DNA of 64,000 nt, from positions 1,116,001 to 1,180,000 of the forward strand of contig CAVQTR010000003.1 in assembly GCA_963716685.1 (NCBI GenBank), written 5' to 3'. This document shows positions 58,518 through 64,000 of the stretch, piece by piece (the first letter of the stretch is position 1; each line of letters opens with the position of its first letter). The position numbers were made by a program, and so were the translations under genes. The stretch is from JALYXI01 sp963716685. Lineage in GTDB: Bacteria; Acidobacteriota; Terriglobia; Bryobacterales; Bryobacteraceae. The notes beneath the pieces were generated by a model. It saw only the letters and a program-made list of their open reading frames with translations, had not been told where the DNA came from and searched no databases.

Positions 58518-59293
58518 GCCGTGGGCTCCGCCATCCGCGTGCCGATGGATTCTCCGTTCATCACGCGTGTAAGCACGGAATTCTCCATTCCAGGAACAAT
58601 CCAGACCTCGCCGACGTTCTGGCGGAGAGCGGATGCCGCCGCGGTGAGCTTGGCCTGCATGCCGCCTTTCGCCACACCCGCGGCAATCAGCTGGACGGCC
58701 TCGCCGGTGGTAAGAGTTGGGAGGCGCGAACCGGCAGCGTCCAGCACGCCGGTAACGTCGGTGAGGAAGATGAGCCGCGCAGCGCCGAATGCGGCGGCGC
58801 ACGCCACGGCCATGTGATCGCCGTTCACGTTATAGAAGTTACCGGCGGCGTCGCCGGCGAGACAGGCCACTACGGGAAGATAGCCCTGCCCGGTCAGAAG
58901 ATTCATCAGCTTCGGCTCGGAACCGGTAACCTGGCCGACGGCGCCGAGCTCGGGATTCATCTGTGTGGCCTGCACGGTGGCGCCATCGAGGCCGGTCAGG
59001 CCGACGGCTGAGACGCCCGCGCGGACCAGCGCCGCGACCAGTTCGCTGTTCACGCTGCCGGCCAGGACCTTCAGCACGGCGTCGAGCGTTTCCGGCGTGG
59101 TGACACGCAGGCCATTGATGAATCGGCTCTCGATCCCGCGTTCCGTGAGAAAGCGCGTCATCTGTTTCCCGCCGCCATGGACGACGACGCAGGTGTGTCC
59201 GGCGTCGATGACGGCGCGAATTTGCCGGGCCAGAGCGTCCCGCATCTCCGTCGAATCGAGCAGGGTGCCACCGAGTTTGATGAGCAGCCTCAA
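58514..59293 (-). CDS. argB: Acetylglutamate kinase
   Basis: 259 residues of the amino-acid-kinase family. N-terminal LLIKLGGTLLDS holds the catalytic Lys; HTCVVVHGGGKQMTRFLTER is the Gly-rich phosphate loop; the C-terminal LIFLTDVTGVLDAAG is the ATP site. ArgB phosphorylates N-acetylglutamate, the second step of arginine synthesis. The ATG overlaps the argC stop and its own stop overlaps argA. Relatively short, without the N-terminal helix of the arginine-inhibited hexameric type, suggesting the arginine-insensitive form. Confidence 0.95.
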   Translation of the reverse strand: MRLLIKLGGTLLDSTEMRDALARQIRAVIDAGHTCVVVHGGGKQMTRFLTERGIESRFINGLRVTTPETLDAVLKVLAGSVNSELVAALVRAGVSAVGLTGLDGATVQATQMNPELGAVGQVTGSEPKLMNLLTGQGYLPVVACLAGDAAGNFYNVNGDHMAVACAAAFGAARLIFLTDVTGVLDAAGSRLPTLTTGEAVQLIAAGVAKGGMQAKLTAAASALRQNVGEVWIVPGMENSVLTRVMNGESIGTRMAEPTA

Positions 59294-60297
59294 AGCAGAC
59301 CTTCGGTTTCGGGCAGCCCCAGCGCGAGATTGAGGTTCTGAACCGCCTGTCCGGCGGCGCCTTTGCCCAGATTATCGATGGCGCTGACCACTACGCCGCG
59401 CCCGGTGGCGGCATCGAAGGTGACGCCGAGATCGCAGAAGTTGGTGTGGGCCACACCGCGCAGATCGGGAAACGAACCCAATTCGTGGAGACGGATGAAC
59501 GGCTCGTCGGCATAGCGGCGTTCGTAGATGTCGAGAAGCTCAGCCGCGCTGGCGAGCGTTGCGGAACGGAAATAGACGGTTTCCAGGATCCCGCGATCGA
59601 GCGGAAGCAGCTGGGCGGTGAAACTGAATTCCCGTTCTTCTAGCCCGGAAATCTGCAGCACTTCGGGAACGTGGCGGTGATGCAGCACCGAGTAAGCAGA
59701 GAAGTTCTCAGTCACTTCGCAAAAGCTGGTGGAAAGCGAGGGTTTGCGGCCGGCACCGCTCACGCCCGATTTGGCGTCACAGATAATGCCAGCGGCACGA
59801 TCGGCCACACCGGCCTCGATCAGCGGCCGGATCGCCAGGTTGGCGGCGGTCGGGTAGCAGCCGGGATTCGAGATCAGGCGCGCGTTGCGCACGCGGTCGC
59901 GGCAGAATTCGGGCAGGCCGTAGACGGCTTCGGGGAGCAGATCCGGTTGTGTATGTTTGTGCTTGTACCAATGCAGGTAGTTTTCGGGCGTTCGCAGGCG
60001 GAAGGCACCGCTTAGGTCCACGACTTTTGCGCCCGCGTTCAGGAACCCGGGTGCAAGCTCCATGGAGACTTCGGGAGGGATCGCCAGCAGCACCGCTGCG
60101 AGTTCTGCGGAACGAACCCAATCGGGCGTGGCGTGTCCCCCGCGCTGGGCTGCGGGCCGGCGAAGGCGCGCACCCGTCCCGGCATCCTGACGGTGGTCGA
60201 GGAGCACGGGATCAAGAGAGGGATGCTGTTGGAGGATTCGGACCAGTTCGGCGCCGCTGTACCCGCTATGCCCAACAATTCCGACAGAGAATTGCAT
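59290..60297 (-). CDS. argC: N-acetyl-gamma-glutamyl-phosphate reductase
   Basis: 335 residues. Start ATG 60297 gives FSVGIVGHSGYSGAELVRIL, the NADP-binding N-terminus. The active-site Cys is in ISNPGCYPTAANLAI (near 144). The catalytic His is within RHVPEVLQISG near 210. ArgC reduces N-acetylglutamyl phosphate to the semialdehyde, the third arginine step. It is the first gene of argC-argB-argA. The start codon lies within one of two ARG boxes, and no Shine-Dalgarno is visible, so the transcript may be leaderless or the box controls both. Confidence 0.96.
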   Translation of the reverse strand: MQFSVGIVGHSGYSGAELVRILQQHPSLDPVLLDHRQDAGTGARLRRPAAQRGGHATPDWVRSAELAAVLLAIPPEVSMELAPGFLNAGAKVVDLSGAFRLRTPENYLHWYKHKHTQPDLLPEAVYGLPEFCRDRVRNARLISNPGCYPTAANLAIRPLIEAGVADRAAGIICDAKSGVSGAGRKPSLSTSFCEVTENFSAYSVLHHRHVPEVLQISGLEEREFSFTAQLLPLDRGILETVYFRSATLASAAELLDIYERRYADEPFIRLHELGSFPDLRGVAHTNFCDLGVTFDAATGRGVVVSAIDNLGKGAAGQAVQNLNLALGLPETEGLL

Positions 60298-60328
60298 ATT
60301 TATTCTGTACTATGAATAAATATACCAT
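60291..60328. promoter_or_regulatory. Pair of ARG boxes (ArgR operator) over the argC start
   Basis: Two 18-base boxes spaced by two bases: ACAGAATAAATATGCAAT on the minus strand (60308-60291) and TATGAATAAATATACCAT on the plus strand (60311-60328). Each matches the Bacillus ARG box consensus CATGAATAAAAATKCAAK, as I recall it, at about 14 of 18 positions. They form one large dyad with perfect 10-base arms (60296-60305 and 60314-60323). The argC ATG lies in the left box. Pairs of ARG boxes with this spacing are the classic ArgR/AhrC hexamer site. Confidence 0.75.
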
Positions 60329-60336
60329 GAAGCAAC

Positions 60337-60373
60337 GCGGATCCCGGAGTTCACTCCTGATTCCGGGATCCGC
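60337..60373 (-). terminator. 12-bp perfect stem between the secreted protein gene and argC
   Basis: GCGGATCCCGGA at 60337-60348 and TCCGGGATCCGC at 60362-60373 form a perfect 12-bp stem with a 13-base loop. It follows the stop of the secreted-protein gene (60388) on the minus strand and precedes argC. There is no T-tract, so it may be a Rho-linked or attenuation structure. Confidence 0.5.
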
Positions 60374-60387
60374 AGCCGGCAGAGCGC

Positions 60388-60810
60388 TTAATCCGCCCGA
60401 ACCGGAACCGTGATGACCGTCATGGCAATTGCCTTGGGGCCGGATTTCAATTCCTTCTCCCGTGCGCATACGGGCACGGAATGACTGACGCCCGATTCCG
60501 TCCGAATGTCCGCAAGGAAAATCTCCGAGCCATACAGGTGGAAGCGGATGCTGGCGCGGCCGGATCCGCTGTCAGACGAAGTGGCGGTGACGTAGACCGC
60601 GCGGCCGGTTTGCAGATTCCGGATGTAGCTCATCGCGCCGTTCGAGGCGTCCTCGAAACGATAGTTGCCGGCAGGCATCGTCTTCCCGGAAACCTGAAAC
60701 GCGAAGGGAACCTTGGCGACTTCCACCCAGGACTCGGCCTGCAGAGTCATGGTGAGCAGAGAGACAGCGCCCAGCGCTGCGCAAATGATCGAACTACGAT
60801 TGGTCTTCAT
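60388..60810 (-). CDS. Secreted protein of unknown function
   Basis: 140 residues with a signal peptide (IICAALGAVSLLTMTLQAES); AAAAAAAGGAGAAGATC precedes the ATG, an excellent ribosome-binding site. The mature 115 residues start WVEVAKVPFAFQVSGKTMPA and contain GNYRFEDASNGAMSYIRNLQ and a GSEIFLADIRTESG turn, a small beta-sandwich pattern seen in several acidobacterial secreted proteins. No enzymatic motif. A perfect 12-bp hairpin follows the gene. The strong ribosome-binding site suggests high expression. Confidence 0.7.
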   Translation of the reverse strand: MKTNRSSIICAALGAVSLLTMTLQAESWVEVAKVPFAFQVSGKTMPAGNYRFEDASNGAMSYIRNLQTGRAVYVTATSSDSGSGRASIRFHLYGSEIFLADIRTESGVSHSVPVCAREKELKSGPKAIAMTVITVPVRAD

Positions 60811-60931
60811 GATCTTCTCCTTTTTTTAGTCCCGTTCTTGTCTCGGGTTACGCAAGGGAAGAAGGCATCCGGAAGCCCACCGCGCGATTGTTGCAAATAC
60901 AAGGCTTGGCGGAGTTTAAGGACCGATTTTG

Positions 60932-60961
60932 AACCAAAAGGCGGATTCCGCTAACCAAAAG
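60932..60961. repeat. Direct repeat with 21-base period and palindromic spacer
   Basis: AACCAAAAG occurs at 60932-60940 and again at 60953-60961, start to start 21 bases (two helical turns). Between them is GCGGATTCCGC, an 11-base imperfect palindrome. It lies upstream of the secreted-protein gene starting at 60810, in the 169-base gap to the zinc-ribbon gene, and may bind a regulator. The rest of the gap shows no clear feature. Confidence 0.45.
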
Positions 60962-60979
60962 CCGAGCGCCTGCCCGGAT

Positions 60980-61438
60980 TTAGTGTTCCGCGGCGGAACG
61001 CTGCGCCAATTCCCCGATGACCGGCAGCACGTACACCTCTTCATGACTGGTTTTCACCAGCATGAAGATCCAAACTCCCAAAAGGACGGCTTCCAGCAGG
61101 CGATCAATGCGGTAGAGGGGTTCGCCGCTGTCGCGGAAGATGGGGCGGACAGCCCAGTCGATGAACAGCCAGATGGCGAACAGGTACAGGCCCTGAAACG
61201 CGTGGAAGCGCACCGTATGGTTAGTGCGGAAGCGGCGCGCGGCGAGCACAATCACCGAGGCGATCCAGCCGACCACGGGCACGTAACAAAGGATCGCCGC
61301 GGTCCGGGGCGTCAGCGAGGCGAGCGGATCCGGCGCGGGCATGGCCTGAGCACCCGAGGGTGGCTGCGGCGCTCCGCAGTGGGCGCAGAACAGGTCCCGG
61401 TCATGAGCCAGGGTTCCGCAATGGCTGCAGTAAGGCAT
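60980..61438 (-). CDS. Zinc-ribbon membrane protein
   Basis: 152 residues. The N-terminus has two Cys pairs, CSHCGT and CAHCGA (residues 4-7 and 18-21), forming a zinc ribbon. Then two to three membrane helices (PRTAAILCYVPVVGWIASVI, FQGLYLFAIWLFIDWAV, LLEAVLLGVWIFMLVKTSHE) resemble the DUF4870 family. The topology puts the ribbon in the cytoplasm. Function unknown. Divergent from the MBL gene at 61518. Confidence 0.75.
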   Translation of the reverse strand: MPYCSHCGTLAHDRDLFCAHCGAPQPPSGAQAMPAPDPLASLTPRTAAILCYVPVVGWIASVIVLAARRFRTNHTVRFHAFQGLYLFAIWLFIDWAVRPIFRDSGEPLYRIDRLLEAVLLGVWIFMLVKTSHEEVYVLPVIGELAQRSAAEH

Positions 61439-61517
61439 CTGTGGTGAATTACGTTCAGCGGGGCTTCAAGGTTCAAACCCGCTGATTCCCGATCACTATG
61501 ATACGATCTCTTCGATT

Positions 61518-62523
61518 ATGAAAGCCCTCATCCCAATCCTGGCAGTTCTCTCCGTTCTTCCCGCCGCTGCCGCTCAAAAAACTCTGGATGTCTACTTCGT
61601 GGATGTCGAGGGTGGCCAGGCAACGCTGTTCGTCTCGCCTTCGGGCGAATCGATGCTGGTCGACACCGGCTGGGCCGGCTTCGACAACCGCGATGCCGAC
61701 CGCATCGCCGCAGTGGCCAAACTCGCAGGCGTGAATCAGATCGATTACCTGGTGATCACGCATTATCATGCGGACCACGTGGGCGGCGTTCCACAGCTGG
61801 CGGCCAAGATCCCGATCAAGCATTTTGTCGATCATGGCGAGGTTCTGGAGCCTGCCCAGCAGAAGCTGTATCTGGCTTATACCAACGTGCGGAGTTCCGG
61901 CAAACACATTGAGGTGAAGCCCGGCGATACGGTCCCGGTCAAAGGCATTCAGGTGAAGGTGCTGAGCGCCGCCGGGAAAGAAATCACGGCGCCGCTGCCG
62001 GGCGCGGGCCAGCAGAATGAATACTGCAAGGATCCGCAGCTGCGGCCGCTGGACGATACGGAAAACGCGCGCTCCCTCGGCACTCTGATCTCTTACGGCA
62101 AGTTCCGCATGATCGACCTGGGCGATCTGACCTGGAACAAGGAATACGAAATGATGTGCCCGGTGAATAAGATCGGCCACGTGGACGTTTACCTGGTGAC
62201 ACACCACGGCATGAATATGTCCGGCCACCCGGCGATTGTGGATGCGCTGCACGCCAAAGTTGCCATCATGAATAACGGCGAAACCAAGGGCGGCACTCCC
62301 GAAGCCTGGACTACCATTCACAATGCGCCCGGCCTGGTGGATATCTGGCAACTGCACACCGCGGCCGCCGGCGGCACGAAGACCAACACCTCCCCGGAGA
62401 TGACCGCGAACCTTTCCGGCACCAGACGACGTAGGGAACTGGCTGAAGCTTTCGGCTCAATCGGACGGAGCGTTCACCGTGACCAACGGGCGCACCGGCG
62501 TGAGCAAAAGCTACAAGCCATGA
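61518..62523 (+). pseudogene. Secreted MBL-fold (ComEC/Rec2-like) hydrolase, frameshifted near the C-terminus
   Basis: A signal peptide (ALIPILAVLSVLPAAAAQ) is followed by an MBL fold: VYFVDVEGGQATLFVSPSGE, LVITHYHADHVGGVPQLA (HxHxDH near 76-81), and VTHHGMNMSGHPAIVDALHA (later His ligand). It resembles the ComEC/Rec2-type C-terminal hydrolase domain but without membrane helices. Frame 1 continues to about 62415 (NTSPEMTANLSG) then turns into basic nonsense. The +1 frame from about 62418 reads APDDVGNWLKLSAQSDGAFT and ends properly at TGA 62521-62523. One extra base near 62412-62425 explains both. This could be a read error or a real frameshift. Confidence 0.7.
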
Positions 62524-62535
62524 GCGGTGGGGCGA

Positions 62536-64000
62536 TTACTCGCCCCAGATGTATTTCGCGAACCACTCGAGGTTGTGTTCCATGACCGCGCGCTGCTGTT
62601 TGGGCTTGTCGATGCCGTGGCCAAAGCCTTTGTAGACGATCATCTTCACCGGTACGCCGCGGTCTTCCAGACCCTGCCGCAGTTCGTAGCCGTTCGGAAT
62701 GGGAACGCGCTTATCGAGCTCGCCGTGCTGAATCAGCGTCGGTGTTTTGGCCTGGTTGATGTAGGTAATGGGTGAGGTTTTCCGGTAGATCTCGGGATCT
62801 TCCCACGGGGTGGCCTTCAGATACTGGCGCGTGAACGGCGTGATGTCGGTGTTGACGTAGTAAGTGGCCCAGTCGGAGATGCCCGCGCCGACGGAAATGG
62901 CTTTGAAGCGATCGCTCGAGGTGGTCAGGAAGGCGGAGATGTAGCCGCCCTGGCTCCAGCCCATGCAGCCCATGCGGCTGGGATCGACGAAGCCCTGGGA
63001 TATCAGGGAATCGACGCCGGAGAGCACGTCCCAGGCATCGCCCACGCCCAGATTGCGCACATTCAGGGAACGCATCTTCTCGCCGTAGCCCGCCGACCCG
63101 CGGTAGTTGGGCCGCAGAATCAGCGCGCCTTTGGCGACAAACAGCTCGCTCGGGTAACTGCGGTCGGGCCGCAGCACCGGCTGATCGATCCCGGTGGGGC
63201 CTCCGTGAATGATCACCAGCAGCGGATACTTCCGGGTTCGGTCGAAATCGCGCGGCTTCATCAGGATGCCTTCGATGGTGGCGCCGTCTTTGGATTTCCA
63301 GGAAATCACTTCGCGCGTGGCGAGCGAAAAATCGCGCACCTGATCGCTGAACGACGTTAGTAGAGCGGGGCGAAACGTCTCGGTCGGGGTGGCATAAACT
63401 TCCGGCAGTGCGCTGGGGGAAGAACGGACAAACGCAGCACTCGTGCCGTCCGGCGTCAGCGAAAACTGCGAGTAGGCCAGCCGATCGTTCTCGCCCAGGC
63501 GGCGTGCTGTGCCCGTCGCCGGGTCCATGGTGTAAAGGTACGAAGCGGTTTTCTGGCGCGCTTCGAAGAACAGTCCGCGCGCCGTCCAGGCCAGCAACTG
63601 GGGATCCTCATCGAAGGTGGTATTCACCACACGCGGCTCGCCGCCCGCCGCGGGAACAATCGCCAGACGCGAGTTCATGAACATCCAGAAGGCGCCGCCA
63701 TGGGCCGTCTCGAACGCGATCTGCTGGCCATCGGGCGACCAGATGGGATTGCGGTCCGGGCCCGCGGTGTTCACCAGATGCGTCACCGCGTGGCTGCTCT
63801 TCTCGACGAGGTAGAGGTCGGAACTGCCGGAGGCGCCGGGAGAAGGGTCGCTGGTGGCGCTGAAGGCGATCCTGCTGCCATCGGGCGACCACGCAAAGCC
63901 GCCGACCGAAGTATCCTGGGCGGTGGTCAGCGCCGTGGCTTTGCCTTCGAGCGGCTGCAGCCACAGCTGATTCATGGTGTGATCCACCTTGACGATTTCG
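62536..64000 (-). CDS. S9-family prolyl oligopeptidase-type peptidase, partial
   Basis: About 488 residues are visible; the N-terminal part lies beyond the right edge (the frame runs off at 64000). Visible parts: WD-like beta-propeller blades (VGGFAWSPDGSRIAFSATSD, NPIWSPDGQQIAFETAHG) and the alpha/beta hydrolase catalytic domain. Catalytic Ser is in CMGWSQGGYISA; Asp and His are in the HGELDKRVPIPNG and KGFGHGIDKPKQ segments. The enzyme is a periplasmic or secreted aminopeptidase/oligopeptidase of the S9B/S9C type. It converges on the frameshifted MBL gene with 12 bases between their ends. Confidence 0.9.
   Translation of the reverse strand, partial: EIVKVDHTMNQLWLQPLEGKATALTTAQDTSVGGFAWSPDGSRIAFSATSDPSPGASGSSDLYLVEKSSHAVTHLVNTAGPDRNPIWSPDGQQIAFETAHGGAFWMFMNSRLAIVPAAGGEPRVVNTTFDEDPQLLAWTARGLFFEARQKTASYLYTMDPATGTARRLGENDRLAYSQFSLTPDGTSAAFVRSSPSALPEVYATPTETFRPALLTSFSDQVRDFSLATREVISWKSKDGATIEGILMKPRDFDRTRKYPLLVIIHGGPTGIDQPVLRPDRSYPSELFVAKGALILRPNYRGSAGYGEKMRSLNVRNLGVGDAWDVLSGVDSLISQGFVDPSRMGCMGWSQGGYISAFLTTSSDRFKAISVGAGISDWATYYVNTDITPFTRQYLKATPWEDPEIYRKTSPITYINQAKTPTLIQHGELDKRVPIPNGYELRQGLEDRGVPVKMIVYKGFGHGIDKPKQQRAVMEHNLEWFAKYIWGE

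Noticed and set aside
1..64000. CRISPR arrays, tRNA/rRNA genes, prophage, toxin-antitoxin or known defence systems
   Set aside because: No regularly spaced repeats, no tRNA-like cloverleaf or CCA end noticed, and no integrase, phage or restriction-type proteins seen among the genes; tRNA scanning was by eye only.

Overview
The window looks like one chromosomal stretch of a GC-rich acidobacterium, most likely class Terriglobia, order Bryobacterales (Solibacter/Bryobacter-like). This rests on the gene mix: an Oar-like carboxypeptidase-regulatory/TonB receptor, a DUF1549/DUF1501 pair, a GH127 glycosidase, several acidobacterial secreted proteins of unknown role, a PEP-CTERM-like protein and a heptaheme cytochrome-TPR protein. 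No rRNA, tRNA, CRISPR array, prophage or recognised defence system was found. The placement is inference and was not tested by a search.

Layout. 1-2 kb: end of a nitrilase-family amidohydrolase, a secreted protein and a HAD phosphatase. 2-3.4 kb: MarR regulator plus ring-cleaving dioxygenase. 3.5-5.7 kb: ECF sigma factor with DoxX, YCII and PhnB-like VOC genes. 5.7-15 kb: one long minus-strand run rimP-nusA-infB-DUF503-rbfA-apbE-hemE-hemG, which couples the translation/transcription-factor operon to late heme synthesis and is headed by a terminator-like leader. 15.5-22.7 kb: a compositionally different insert holding a small beta-barrel-like protein, a TonB receptor and a heptaheme cytochrome-TPR protein. 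The receptor and cytochrome are bracketed by two truncated IS630-type transposase fragments and by a second direct repeat. 22.7-28.4 kb: an STGP-motif protein, a transglutaminase, a DUF4097 lipoprotein, then a cupredoxin lipoprotein-ctaB-sco-DUF420-NIPSNAP set (heme O and copper delivery for a terminal oxidase whose subunits are not here).

28.4-40 kb: a fused WaaA-LpxK protein (lipid A/Kdo synthesis), tsaD, an isolated histidine-kinase dimerisation domain, a Sel1-phosphoesterase fusion, an M13 peptidase, an MBL hydrolase, a divergent peptide deformylase, a GHMP kinase and a CPBP membrane protease. 40-48.7 kb: a BamE-like protein, a PEP-CTERM-like protein, an MBL hydrolase, a ROK kinase-OsmC-GH127 run, YdcH, a RimI-like acetyltransferase and a secreted Gfo/Idh/MocA oxidoreductase. 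48.7-51.5 kb: hrcA-grpE-dnaJ with a strong promoter and an unusual palindrome. 51.6-57.8 kb: membrane protein, DUF1501/DUF1549 pair, FecR-like secreted protein, HAD hydrolase and a molybdopterin-binding protein. 57.9-60.3 kb: argC-argB-argA preceded by a pair of ARG boxes. The end holds secreted and zinc-ribbon proteins, a frameshifted MBL protein and a partial S9 peptidase.

The most interesting signals are the nested repeats around the receptor/cytochrome cargo, the homopolymer tracts at the start of the receptor gene, the paired ARG boxes over the argC start codon, the palindrome inside the hrcA promoter, the WaaA-LpxK and Sel1-phosphoesterase fusions, and a strong terminator whose polarity fits read-through from the hem operon rather than the gene it follows.
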